A DNA stretch of 64,000 nucleotides from Ewingella americana (lineage in GTDB: Bacteria > Pseudomonadota > Gammaproteobacteria > Enterobacterales > Enterobacteriaceae): contig NZ_RCZD01000007.1 of assembly GCF_006438725.1 (NCBI RefSeq), forward strand, positions 124,001 to 188,000. The letters are read 5' to 3'. The notes under the pieces are model-generated. The model saw nothing but the letters and a program-made list of their open reading frames with translations, did not search any database and was not told where the DNA came from. The position numbers and the translations under genes are program-made. Below are positions 1-8,244 of this stretch, one piece after another (position 1 is the stretch's first letter; each line of letters starts with the position of its first letter).

Positions 1-223
1 ATGGGTTGGATAATTGCGGTATTTACGGTGGCCAGCGCTGTGATGGCGCTGACCACCAGAGCCACAAAAACGGGCCGTTAGTCGAAGAAGGTACCGAGCT
101 TGTTTATCGCCTGGTCAACATAGCGAGGAACCCGGTGGCGATGTGACGGTGACTCATTTGCCGGAGGCAGGGATCAACGGGAATACGCGCAATAGCATTT
201 TCTTGGCTTCTAATTTTTATTAG
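1..223 (+). pseudogene. alpha/beta-hydrolase C-terminal remnant
   Basis: Two reading frames together read like the end of an alpha/beta-hydrolase. Frame 3 (about 3-135) contains NGPLVEEGTELVYRLVNIA and then reaches a stop. The adjoining frame continues with VTVTHLPEAGINGNT and stops at TAG 221-223. Known hydrolases of this kind end with a similar HLPE-GI-GNTH stretch carrying the catalytic His; here the His has become Arg (GNTR). The frame change and the lost His indicate decay. The gene start lies left of the window. The family assignment is from remembered motif similarity. Nothing else is recognisable in 224-396 before the next gene. Confidence 0.45.
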
Positions 224-396
224 TGTATGAACATACAGGAGATGTTTGCTTACGGTTATTTTTGCGGAATATGATTCTCTGTCTAAGAATTTTTTGGCTA
301 AGCTTCATACCTATCCAAGAAAATACTCTGTGAGTTCGGGCTTTAGAATAACATCTGTGCAGTTCTCCCGAATGCGTATAACGGCAAGGATTCCAT

Positions 397-1425
397 ATGA
401 GCCACTTTAGATCCCCCCTTTTAGCAAACCCTCTTGTGGTAGGAGATACTATCGGTTTTTTCTCCCCATCAGCTCCGATAACAACCACCGCCCCAAATCG
501 CTTTAGCCGTGGGAAACGATTCCTGGAGGATAAAGGATTTCTACTCAAAGCAGGTCATTTGACCGGCAAGTCTGATTTCTATCGGTCAGGCACTATTGCT
601 GAGAGAGCCAATGAATTCAATGAACTTATCCGTGATCCGAAAGTCCGCTGTGTGATGTCTACGATAGGGGGAACTAACAGCAATTCTTTGTTACCTTTCC
701 TGGACTACGAAGCTCTGATGGCCGATCCCAAAGTGATCATTGGATATTCAGATACGACAGCGTTACTTGCGGGTATTTATGCCAAAACGGGATTGATCAC
801 GTTTTATGGTCCAGCGTTGGTTGCTTCCTTTGGGGAATTCCCTCCCCTTGTTGACTTAACCTATGGATATTTTATTGACATACTGACCAGGCGGCAAAAG
901 GGTGTCTACGAATACAAACTTCCCAACACATGGACTGACGAGCGTCTGAACTGGGATGACATACAACCGGTTCGCCCTAAAACGCTTTACAATAATAACT
1001 GTCGTTTTATAGGCCAGGGGGTGATAAAAGGTCGTGTTATTGGAGGTAATCTTAATACCTTATCAGGAATTTGGGGAAGTGAATGGATGCCGGAAATATT
1101 ACCAGGTGATATTCTGTTCATTGAAGATAGTTTGAAAGACATCGCGACTGTCGAACGTTCATTCGCAATGCTGAAACTGAATGGTATTTTCGAAAAAGTA
1201 GGTGCAATTCTCCTTGGTAAACATGAATTATTTGATTCTGCAGGAAGCGGGCGAACGCCCTATGAAGTATTGACTGAAGTTTTGGGTGAACAAAAAATTC
1301 CCATAGTCGATGGCTTCGATTGCTGCCATACCCATCCGATGCTGACTTTGCCCCTTGGCGCAACATTAGCAATAGATTTTGACATACATAATATATCTAT
1401 TGTCGGACCATATCTGTCGGAATGA
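397..1425 (+). CDS. LD-carboxypeptidase family (S66) protein, microcin C immunity MccF-like
   Basis: The 342-residue cytoplasmic protein belongs to the S66 serine peptidases (LdcA/MccF). The nucleophile elbow GYSDTT puts Ser at 118. IEDS gives Glu243, and CCHTHP gives His311 (or 313). This Ser-Glu-His spacing matches what I recall for E. coli MccF (S118, E243, H311), and Trp186 falls where MccF has a tryptophan that contacts the nucleotide part of processed microcin C. MccF cleaves the amide bond joining the toxic aminoacyl group to AMP; LdcA instead trims murein tetrapeptides. The length also fits MccF. AAGGA lies just upstream of the ATG. The gene stands alone, with no mccABCDE genes nearby, so it would act as orphan self-protection or detoxification. 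The S66 family is secure; MccF rather than LdcA is inference. Confidence 0.85.
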   Translation: MSHFRSPLLANPLVVGDTIGFFSPSAPITTTAPNRFSRGKRFLEDKGFLLKAGHLTGKSDFYRSGTIAERANEFNELIRDPKVRCVMSTIGGTNSNSLLPFLDYEALMADPKVIIGYSDTTALLAGIYAKTGLITFYGPALVASFGEFPPLVDLTYGYFIDILTRRQKGVYEYKLPNTWTDERLNWDDIQPVRPKTLYNNNCRFIGQGVIKGRVIGGNLNTLSGIWGSEWMPEILPGDILFIEDSLKDIATVERSFAMLKLNGIFEKVGAILLGKHELFDSAGSGRTPYEVLTEVLGEQKIPIVDGFDCCHTHPMLTLPLGATLAIDFDIHNISIVGPYLSE

Positions 1426-1518
1426 AACAACCATCGATGGCTCAAAACATCAATTTGTTAAAATATTTTTTCGTGTAAAGGAAATGATTAATGAATCATA
1501 ACGTGTTTTGCAGACACA

Positions 1519-1632
1519 TTATAATTTCTCCTGTAATGGCCTCGTCGTGTTGTTAATTACACGATAGCCTCCATCATCAATAAAATGCTTCACTACTGCT
1601 GCGCCCATTCGGGATAAATCCTGAGTAAACAT
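1519..1632 (-). CDS. possible 37-residue small ORF or gene remnant
   Basis: The 308-bp space between the S66 gene and the methyltransferase contains an ATG-started frame preceded by GGAAGAG. It encodes a 37-residue peptide beginning MFTQDLSRMGAAVVKHF. The sequence looks protein-like, with an amphipathic helix and no low-complexity stretch. I do not recognise a family, and it may be a decayed tail of a larger gene. The rest of 1426-1733 shows nothing I can name. Confidence 0.2.
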   Translation of the reverse strand: MFTQDLSRMGAAVVKHFIDDGGYRVINNTTRPLQEKL

Positions 1633-1733
1633 ATACTCTTCCTTAGCACTGGCCTGGCAGGTTATCGAAACCCGGGAAACGGTGTAAAGAAACACCTGAC
1701 GGCAGCTTAATGCTGATTTAATCAGAGGGATAG

Positions 1734-2417
1734 CTATATGGCTTTAACTATCGCCATGATAAAACCATCCCACCCCTTCTCACCGACAGTTTGTATTGCT
1801 GTAGCTTCAAGTCGTTCGTCTTCTGAAATCATCTGAATAAAGTCTCTCAATCCCTGCACGTTAGGATCGTTACTATTAGAATCAATCACACCACCGCCAC
1901 GAACGACATTATCTCCCAGGATCACACTACCTTCCCTGGACAATTTTATTGCCCACTCCAGATAGCGTGGATTATTAACTTTATCGGCATCAATAAAAAT
2001 AAGGTCATAGGGTGCGTTGAGCATCGGTAACACATCAAGGGCGGCACCAGTATGCAGCTCAACCCGTTCAGTCAATCCTGCATTATCTATATTTTGGCGG
2101 GCAACGTTTGCATGATGCTCATTAAATTCTATGGTCGTCACGCGCCCATGTTGCGGTAAAGCTTTAGCCATCCAGATCGTGCTGTAACCTCCGAGCGTTC
2201 CTATTTCAAGAACGCGAGTAGCACGTATCATTTTGATTAAAAGCTCCAGCATTTTACCCTGTAAGGCAGATACATCGTGTGCGGGTAACTCATGAGCGGC
2301 GTTATTGGCGAGGGTACATTTCAAATCCGGTCCTTCGGGGGCGAGTTTTTCAGCAAACCAGGTATCGACCTGTGCCCATTTTTCAGCGTCTCCAGAAGGA
2401 TAATCAGGGGTTCGCAT
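1734..2417 (-). CDS. SAM-dependent class I O-methyltransferase (family 3)
   Basis: The 227-residue soluble methyltransferase is of the catechol/caffeoyl-CoA O-methyltransferase type (Methyltransf_3). Motif I, VLEIGTLGGYST (69-80), binds S-adenosylmethionine. The acidic FIDADK (141-146) and the DN pair at 169-170 are the usual divalent-metal ligands of this family. Substrates are typically small phenolics; the actual one cannot be read from the sequence. The gene stands alone on the minus strand, about 200 bp downstream of a MerR regulator gene on the same strand, and could be cotranscribed with it. A partial copy of the dispersed repeat lies between the two. Confidence 0.85.
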   Translation of the reverse strand: MRTPDYPSGDAEKWAQVDTWFAEKLAPEGPDLKCTLANNAAHELPAHDVSALQGKMLELLIKMIRATRVLEIGTLGGYSTIWMAKALPQHGRVTTIEFNEHHANVARQNIDNAGLTERVELHTGAALDVLPMLNAPYDLIFIDADKVNNPRYLEWAIKLSREGSVILGDNVVRGGGVIDSNSNDPNVQGLRDFIQMISEDERLEATAIQTVGEKGWDGFIMAIVKAI

Positions 2418-2526
2418 AAGGGATCTACCTCTCCTTTAGGGGGTTTTATCTGAAGTTTACATGTGGTGTGTTACAGCTCTGGGTACGCGAACCGCTCCCC
2501 ATTGATTAAAACGCGGTAGTGTTTGC

Positions 2527-2550
2527 AATGTCCGCTTCCGCTTCTGGCAC
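2527..2550 (-). repeat. dispersed palindromic repeat, right-end half copy
   Basis: Read on the minus strand, this carries the right-end motif GTGCCAGAAGCGG followed by GGACATTG. A six-base stutter (GCTTCC/GCTTCT on the plus strand) duplicates part of the end. No left end is visible. It lies between the MerR and methyltransferase genes. Confidence 0.55.
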
Positions 2551-2623
2551 TGAGCAACCTTCAGGTGGCCAAGTTCAGTATTCCACATCAGCCCGACTAG
2601 CATTTTTGCCGTGATCCACCCGT

Positions 2624-2992
2624 TCACAATACGTCTTCACAACGTTGACCGATCTTGTTAAGGGCATTTATCAACCCGGACCTGAGCTCAGCCAATGCTT
2701 TTTCTTTATCTTCAAGCTGTTCAAGCTTGCGTTGCAGACACGCTTGTTTTTGCACAACGGTAAATCGGTCTTCTACCCAAACAGCCAAGACATCAGAAAT
2801 TTCTGCTAAGGTAAATCCCAGCATTTTGGCATGTTTGATCATTTTTAAACGTTGTAAATCCACAGCGGAATATACTTTATAGTTGTTGCTGCCATTGGGC
2901 TGGGGAATTTTCTCCAGCAACCCCTGCCGTTCATAGTAACGTACCGTATCTTTAGGTAACTCTGCTTTTGCACACAGCTCTCCGATTCTCAT
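2624..2992 (-). CDS. MerR-family transcriptional regulator
   Basis: The 122-residue protein has the MerR N-terminal winged helix-turn-helix (MRIGELCAKAELPKDTVRYY, 1-20) and the wing, then a C-terminal dimerisation coiled coil (about 80-112). The usual Cys ligands of metal sensors are not arranged in a clear pair: one Cys sits at about 84 and one near the C-terminus (QRCEDVL). It may therefore sense an organic ligand or redox state. The gene is divergent from an SDR gene, and a MerR-type promoter with a 20-bp spacer lies between them. It therefore very likely activates that SDR gene. Confidence 0.85.
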   Translation of the reverse strand: MRIGELCAKAELPKDTVRYYERQGLLEKIPQPNGSNNYKVYSAVDLQRLKMIKHAKMLGFTLAEISDVLAVWVEDRFTVVQKQACLQRKLEQLEDKEKALAELRSGLINALNKIGQRCEDVL

Positions 2993-3023
2993 GTTGTCGT
3001 CCTACCTTCGTATAAAATCATTC

Positions 3024-3055
3024 TTGACCGTTGACCTAAGTTCACGGTTTATCCT
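3024..3055 (+). promoter_or_regulatory. MerR-type promoter with operator palindrome between -35 and -10
   Basis: A -35 TTGACC (3024-3029) and a -10 TATCCT (3050-3055) are separated by 20 bp, longer than the normal 17 and typical of promoters that MerR proteins untwist. An imperfect inverted repeat, ACCGTTGA (3027-3034) and TTCACGGT (3041-3048), fills the spacer. Transcription would begin near 3062. That excludes the upstream ATG at 3059 and supports the SDR start at 3089. Confidence 0.6.
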
Positions 3056-3088
3056 GTTATGAGCATATCGGCAAACAGGAGACATGGC

Positions 3089-3898
3089 ATGAATTCTTTT
3101 GATTATACAGGCAAAACAGCACTGATTACGGGTGCCTCATCGGGTATAGGGCGGGTCTTCGCTCAACAACTGGCTGCGCGCGGTGTGGCGTTGATCCTGA
3201 CCGCCCGCTCAGAGTTAAAGCTGCAAGCTCTCTCCGCTGAGTTAGATAAAAATTACGGCGTACCTATTACTCTCATTGTGCAGGACTTGATGGCATCTGA
3301 TGCCATCGCCCACATTACGGCACGACTTGGTGCATTAAATCTTTATCCCGATATTCTTATTAATAGCGCGGGTTTTGCGACATATGGGCCGTTCGACGTG
3401 CTATCTATTGAGCGACAACACGAAGAAATAAAAGTTAACTGCCTGGCGCCCGTCGAACTCACTCACGCCATGCTGCCCAAAATGCTCGTGAGAGGTTCAG
3501 GTGTGATTATTAATGTAGCCTCTACAGCAGCGATGCAACCCGATCCCTATATGGCGGTCTATGGTGCAACGAAATCATTTTTGCTGTCATTTTCTAATGC
3601 ACTTTGGGCTGAATATCGCTCACGCGGCATCCGTGTATTGGCGCTTTGCCCCGGCGCAACAGACACCGCCTTTTTTGAGGTGGTAAATGCCGAGGAAGCT
3701 TCGGTGGGTAAAAGAATGTCGCCTGAAAGTGTGGTAAAACAGGCGCTAAAGGCTGTTGATACTAACCGTAACTACCTGATCACTGGCTGCAAAAACTGGT
3801 TACTCGGCCAGTTACAAAGATTCGTTACACGCCGGCGCCTCTTGCTCATTGCTGAAAAAGTATTACGCCCAAAGCAGGTGGGGGTTAATAAGAATTAA
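3089..3898 (+). CDS. short-chain dehydrogenase/reductase, probable MerR target
   Basis: The 269-residue classical SDR binds its nucleotide through the Rossmann motif TGASSGIG. NSAG and the catalytic YxxxK (YGATK) are also present. The C-terminal tail is basic (TRRRLLLI). The ATG at 3089 is preferred over one 30 bp upstream: AGGA lies eight bases before it, and the predicted transcript of the MerR-type promoter starts after 3059. Substrate is unknown; relatives are annotated as SDR family oxidoreductases. It is divergent from the MerR gene and forms a two-gene regulator/enzyme module. Confidence 0.85.
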   Translation: MNSFDYTGKTALITGASSGIGRVFAQQLAARGVALILTARSELKLQALSAELDKNYGVPITLIVQDLMASDAIAHITARLGALNLYPDILINSAGFATYGPFDVLSIERQHEEIKVNCLAPVELTHAMLPKMLVRGSGVIINVASTAAMQPDPYMAVYGATKSFLLSFSNALWAEYRSRGIRVLALCPGATDTAFFEVVNAEEASVGKRMSPESVVKQALKAVDTNRNYLITGCKNWLLGQLQRFVTRRRLLLIAEKVLRPKQVGVNKN

Positions 3899-4116
3899 AG
3901 TCATAAACATCCGTTATATTTAGTGTTCGTAAATCTGTACGCGACACAAATGTATTAAATTCAAATGTGGCTTGTGTATCAATATGAACAAGCCCAAAAA
4001 ACATAATGAATTTGTATCTGACAGGTCTTGTTTTTTTCACGGGATACTGGGATGTCGTCAGAAAGGTGGAGATGTAATCCTGGATGACAAAAATTCGATT
4101 TATTCAATAATGCCGG

Positions 4117-4578
4117 TTAAATTATCACATTACTCCCTGAGTACATCAGGGTGTATATTATTACTTTACCTTCTCCAGTAACCGTTTCAATACCATTAAA
4201 TTTATTTATTGATCCAAAAAATCTATTACGGTAACTCATTTTGTCTGTATGGAATTCGCTCGGGCCTCTGATGGCTTGTATAATCGTAGATCTGGCCAAA
4301 TTTTGCCTGACAAATTTATTGATTGAGTTTACATGGCCATCTGACGTATCAATGTTCGAAACACCACCTTCATAGGTCATGATCCATATTGGCTTTTTAT
4401 TTTTTAGAACCAAAATAATTCCATTAACCTTCCTATAACCTATATAATAATTTCTATAAATGTATTCACCTCTACAATATTCGATAAGTTGCATATCCCC
4501 ATTGGGGGAATTTTTTATAATAACATTGTCAGGATGGCTGTAAAGAAAATGATTTGCTTCAACGAGGAATGGGATCAT
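4117..4578 (-). CDS. hypothetical protein, DUF5680-like
   Basis: The 153-residue protein comes from AT-rich DNA unlike the core half of the window. The central stretch GEYIYRNYYIG ... KKPIWIMTYEGGV resembles the DUF5680 domain pattern (Y-Y-D-x-Y-x-G ... G-K-P-x-W-x-M-N-Y-x-G-G), sometimes found behind XRE-type DNA-binding domains. No DNA-binding part is present here. There is no signal peptide or membrane segment. The function is unknown. Low GC and neighbouring IS remnants suggest lateral acquisition. Confidence 0.55.
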   Translation of the reverse strand: MIPFLVEANHFLYSHPDNVIIKNSPNGDMQLIEYCRGEYIYRNYYIGYRKVNGIILVLKNKKPIWIMTYEGGVSNIDTSDGHVNSINKFVRQNLARSTIIQAIRGPSEFHTDKMSYRNRFFGSINKFNGIETVTGEGKVIIYTLMYSGSNVII

Positions 4579-4776
4579 TATGTTTTAGTTGCATCCTAAA
4601 ATAGAGTAATTTATTATGATTAAAAATAATAAAAGAGAAGATTGGATTTTTTTATAAAATATCGCATATTATTATCAATAATTTTTAAAAACATATTACC
4701 TATAAATATAGTATATATTAGGGAATTGTCAACTTCAGTGGCAGCTAACATATTTAGCCGCCGCATTAAGGCGATA

Positions 4777-4899
4777 CTAACTCCGTATCAGCCACTTACT
4801 CTGCCACCCGCATATTTTCTGGCATGCAGACACGCGTTTGATCACCCGTTCCGTAGTGATAGCCATACCAGAATAGCGCTGCGCACGGCCCCCTAAATG
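4777..4899 (-). pseudogene. IS5-family transposase N-terminal remnant
   Basis: A minus-strand frame without a credible start reads GGRAQRYSGMAITTERVIKR before decaying to a stop at 4777. IS5-group transposases carry a similar stretch (R-x-x-Y-S-D-x-A-I-x-T-x-x-x-x-K-R-V-F) near their N-terminus. Further traces may continue in other frames to about 4745. No inverted repeats or intact orf are seen. The AT-rich stretch 4579-4740 shows no gene. Confidence 0.4.
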
Positions 4900-5047
4900 G
4901 CTGCTACAAAGAGTAGATCACCAGAAGGGAACTCAGTCCGATTTAGGCGATCTGATCAATCGCTGAATATCCCAAACCACCAACCGGACTGAGCAATGCC
5001 GACATAGCATCGCTCCCAACCTGATGTTATAAACACTGTTCAAACAT

Positions 5048-6991
5048 CTAAAATGAAGTCCAGTCTTCATTCATCGTGTTATTTATTGTGAGAGGGGCCG
5101 ATGACCTTCTGGTTTTGGCCTCAGCTAAGAGGTCATTAGATTTCCGCGCATTTGTGTGAGGGATTCTGACCTTAAAGATGGCGACCATGTCGCTCAGTTT
5201 TTTCGCCTGCTGTTCCAGCGAAATCGCCGCAGCGGAGGACTCCTGAACCAGCGTGGCATTTTGTTGCGTGGTGGAATCCATCTCCGTCACGGCTTTACCT
5301 ATCTGTTCAATCCCCTGGCTCTGTTCAGTTGACGACGTTGATATTTCATCGATGAGCTGACTCACGTGCGTCACCGACCGCACAATGTCCTCCATGCTTG
5401 CGCCTGCACGACTGACCAGCTCGGTGCCTGTACTAATGCGGGTGACTGAGTCATTAATCAACGATTCAATTTCTTTGGCTGCATTAGCGCTTCGCTGTGC
5501 CAGCGTTCTGACCTCACCGGCCACGACGGCAAAGCCCCTACCTTGTTCACCTGCCCGCGCGGCTTCAACCGCGGCATTAAGAGCCAGGATGTTCGTCTGG
5601 AAAGCGATGCTGTTGATCACGCTGATAATATCAGTGATTTTCTTTGAACTGTCGCCAATATCATTCATGGTGAGTACAACCTGATTGACTATTTCACCGC
5701 CTTTTCGCGCGTCATGGGTTGCGCTGGTGGCCAATTTACTCGCCTGAAGCGCGTTATCCGCATTCAGCCTGACGGTGGAGGTCAGCTCTTCCATACTTGC
5801 CGCCGTTTCTACCACGGCGGCAGACTGCTGCTCCGTTCTGGACGCCAGATCCATATTACCGACCGCGATCTGCGAAGATGCACTCGCCAGGTGACTGACG
5901 CTCTCCCGTATACCCGTGATCATGTCACACAATCGGCTGTTCATGGCGCCCATGGTCTGCGTCAGCTTGCCCAGTTCATCAGTCGAATGCGATGAAACCT
6001 CTGAGGTGAGATCCCCGCTGGTGATACGTTCAGCCAGTGCCAGATTTTCGCTGATAGGGCGCGTTATCTGCCGGGTGATGTAGCCTGCGGCCAGTAATCC
6101 GGCGATGACGGAGATGACTGAAAGCGCGGAAATAAGGGTAATGCTTTCCTTGATCACCTTATCATTGTCATGCCCCTGCGCTTCAATGAGTGTCACTGTC
6201 GCACTGTTCAGTGAATCAGCGCCTTTCACCATGCTGTCGGCAGCTCTTTGCGTTTCAGGCGCGGCAGAATAGTAGGCTTCTACGTTCGCCTTCAGTTTTT
6301 GAATATATGCCAACGCGGAAACGACCTGGGCTTTTTCTGCGTCAGGAAGTTGCGGGATGCTGGCGGAATAAAGTGAGTCGGCATCCTTATAGGCCTTATT
6401 GAAATCCGCCAAGGTGTCATCGGCAGGTTTAGCGATGAGTGTACCCACGGTGTCATGAAGCCTATCGAGGTCAAGCGCAATCTCAAACAGCGTTTTCCGC
6501 ACATCGGTGTCAACGGCGCTATCCCGCATTGTTTTTTGCAGATCAACAAAGAAATGTTGGCCATCGTCTGAGTTTATTGCATTGACCAGCGCGTTGCTGT
6601 GAAGACTTTTTTCGTAATACACATCCCGTAACTGCTTAAAGTTATCTATTATTTCAGCCAGTGCTCCAAGTTTATCTTTGGTATCACCTTTCCAGTCAGC
6701 GCTGCTTTGTTGTTGTACGAGCACCTGCATACTGCCGATGGCTTCGCCATTCGCTTTCATTGCCTGCTCATCCCCATTGAGCATATAGGTCAGTCGATTT
6801 CTCTTTGCAACCTCCAGTAAGCGACCTATTTGATTAGATATTTCTGTCTTGGCCGCATTGTCATTAATTGCCTTTAATGAGTAAATACTGTAAGCCGACA
6901 CGGCCGTTGTAATGACAATTAATGTTATAAACCCAGAGAATAATTTCTTACCTATCGATAAGTTACTGAATGCTAACTTCGCGAAAATCAT
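5048..6991 (-). CDS. methyl-accepting chemotaxis protein
   Basis: The 647-residue transmembrane chemoreceptor has TM1 at about 15-38 and a long helical periplasmic domain (about 40-283, HBM/four-helix type). TM2 is at about 284-305, HAMP at about 306-358, and the cytoplasmic signalling coiled coil follows. The hairpin tip ([20 protein letters not shown], 461-480) that binds CheA/CheW is intact. The C-terminus ends EDWTSF, close to the W-x-x-F tethering pentapeptide (NWETF) that binds CheR/CheB in Tar and Tsr. The receptor is therefore probably methylated directly. The ligand is unknown; HBM receptors often sense organic acids. It is a single gene with empty flanks. Confidence 0.95.
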   Translation of the reverse strand: MIFAKLAFSNLSIGKKLFSGFITLIVITTAVSAYSIYSLKAINDNAAKTEISNQIGRLLEVAKRNRLTYMLNGDEQAMKANGEAIGSMQVLVQQQSSADWKGDTKDKLGALAEIIDNFKQLRDVYYEKSLHSNALVNAINSDDGQHFFVDLQKTMRDSAVDTDVRKTLFEIALDLDRLHDTVGTLIAKPADDTLADFNKAYKDADSLYSASIPQLPDAEKAQVVSALAYIQKLKANVEAYYSAAPETQRAADSMVKGADSLNSATVTLIEAQGHDNDKVIKESITLISALSVISVIAGLLAAGYITRQITRPISENLALAERITSGDLTSEVSSHSTDELGKLTQTMGAMNSRLCDMITGIRESVSHLASASSQIAVGNMDLASRTEQQSAAVVETAASMEELTSTVRLNADNALQASKLATSATHDARKGGEIVNQVVLTMNDIGDSSKKITDIISVINSIAFQTNILALNAAVEAARAGEQGRGFAVVAGEVRTLAQRSANAAKEIESLINDSVTRISTGTELVSRAGASMEDIVRSVTHVSQLIDEISTSSTEQSQGIEQIGKAVTEMDSTTQQNATLVQESSAAAISLEQQAKKLSDMVAIFKVRIPHTNARKSNDLLAEAKTRRSSAPLTINNTMNEDWTSF

Positions 6992-7473
6992 ATAAAATCC
7001 TTTGTTAACATATTAGTATGTTTTTGCACTGTGCTTTCGCATTTCAAGAGCATTGTCCTTTTCGAGCTAGGATATTTATCGGCGGATAAAATATTTACCT
7101 TAACTTTTAATTAATAGAATCATTATAAAATAGATAATCCGTTGATTGTTATACTATTAATTTAATTTAAAAACCCAAAAAAATTGAAATTAACATTAAT
7201 TTTCGCGCATACTTTTTTCATAGACAGTAGTAGGTGGACATTCACGTCAGTACGCATGGCGGAGGTGCGTGTATTTTTGTCTGATTTTATGTGGCTGATA
7301 TTTACTTCGAAAGTCTCGTACAGTAAACACATGGGTAAGTCAAAATTATCTAATTTTAATGCGACGCAGATCATTGGTTGATAATAAATAACATTAAAAA
7401 AGTTAATTACATCGAAAGAATAAATAAAGGCTTAAGTGTTCCACTGTTCTTATAGAATTAAAGAAAAGTCAGG
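6992..7473. other. AT-rich intergenic region, no gene seen
   Basis: About 480 bp upstream of the chemoreceptor is AT-rich. Short overlapping frames on both strands at 7162-7381 mirror each other and show no family features. It probably holds the chemoreceptor promoter, but I cannot point to a clear -35/-10 pair. Confidence 0.4.
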
Positions 7474-7677
7474 GTGGCTTCAGCAGACAGCGCTGGGTTG
7501 CCGCAGGGGAAGCCCAAAAAGCTCGCACTGGTCGTCTGCATGCGAAAACGGGTTAGCGTACTGAATGCAGTAAACAAACATTCCAGGAAATGGGAGCCGC
7601 ATATTTTCAGCGTTCATGACGTTCTCCTGAATAAGGGGGAAACCGTGTCAACGTTACTTAGAACACATCTGTTCTGA
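7474..7677 (+). pseudogene. IS110-family transposase C-terminal remnant
   Basis: The frame contains GKPKKLALVVCMRKR followed by VLNA, starting near 7507. This is the characteristic C-terminal segment of IS110/IS1111 transposases (G-K-P-K-K-V-A-L-x-A-x-M-R-K-L-x-x-x-L-N-A). The DEDD catalytic part and the rest of the element are absent. It is a scar of a former insertion. Confidence 0.55.
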
Positions 7678-7712
7678 CAAGAAAGGCGCTGGACGCGTTT
7701 TTAGTGACCGGA

Positions 7713-7883
7713 TCATGGTGTGCATACGATAAAACGCATTCCGGGGCACCCTTCTACAGCAAGACTCATATACTCAAAAACAAGAAGCCCGGCATCTGGA
7801 TGTGTAATGCGTTTGATCGTCGAAGGCTGCTGTAACACGTCATGAAGCGGCCACCATGTCCGAAACTCCAGGCTTTCTGACCT
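7713..7883 (-). pseudogene. MmyB-like XRE regulator C-terminal remnant
   Basis: A minus-strand frame bounded by stops reads SLEFRTWWPLHDV, then IKRITHPDAGLLVFEYM, and ends at TGA after RFIVCTP. This matches the end of the MmyB-like ligand-binding domain found behind XRE helix-turn-helix regulators (S-x-E-F-x-x-L-W-x-x-H-D-V ... H-P-x-x-G-x-L ... L-x-V-Y-T-P). Only about 55 residues survive; the DNA-binding half is gone. Confidence 0.6.
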
Positions 7884-7926
7884 GCTCCCCTTTGATCAAA
7901 ACACAGCGATATAAGTTATGCCTTAC

Positions 7927-7999
7927 GAACTTCCGCTCATCGCTCTCAGCAGACCTTCAGCGCCACGTGCTTGTCTGCTGTGTGCCAGGTGTAGTCATT
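7927..7999 (+). repeat. dispersed palindromic repeat copy
   Basis: The left end TTCCGCTCATCGCTC and right end TGCCAGGTGTAGTCATT align with the copy at 23546-23617. Both are preceded by ACGAA. The right end has diverged from AAGCGGACATT. Confidence 0.55.
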
Positions 8000-8111
8000 C
8001 ACACCTCTGCTTATGTGGCCAAAATCGGTATGCCACTACACCTCAGCACGTTTTTGTTCCCATAGGCTTCTTGCGAAGAGCCAGAATAGTATTCCTCATC
8101 GCGTTTGCCAG

Positions 8112-8185
8112 TGGACTTCAGGCCTCACTCATAGCAGACGTGCTGCTCTCTGGACTGTCCGCCTCGTGCCATAAGCGGACATTAC
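8112..8185 (+). repeat. dispersed palindromic repeat copy
   Basis: The left part reads ACTTCAGGCCTCACTCATAG and the right part CGTGCCATAAGCGGACATTA. It is most similar to the copy at 24547-24616, sharing an ACTTCAG opening and the GCAGAC core. It lies about 110 bp after another copy, in a stretch (7884-8244) with no gene. Confidence 0.6.
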
Positions 8186-8244
8186 TGGCAGACTGAAGCA
8201 GATAAAATCCTGCCCGCATGCGGCAATTAGAGCTCTCACATTGT

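Noticed and set aside
4642-4896. An 84-residue plus-strand ORF
   Set aside because: It is antisense to the IS5 transposase scar, lacks a ribosome site and has no family-like sequence.
7162-7381. Opposed ORFs of 65-70 residues on both strands upstream of the chemoreceptor
   Set aside because: AT-rich mirror frames without family resemblance or ribosome sites.
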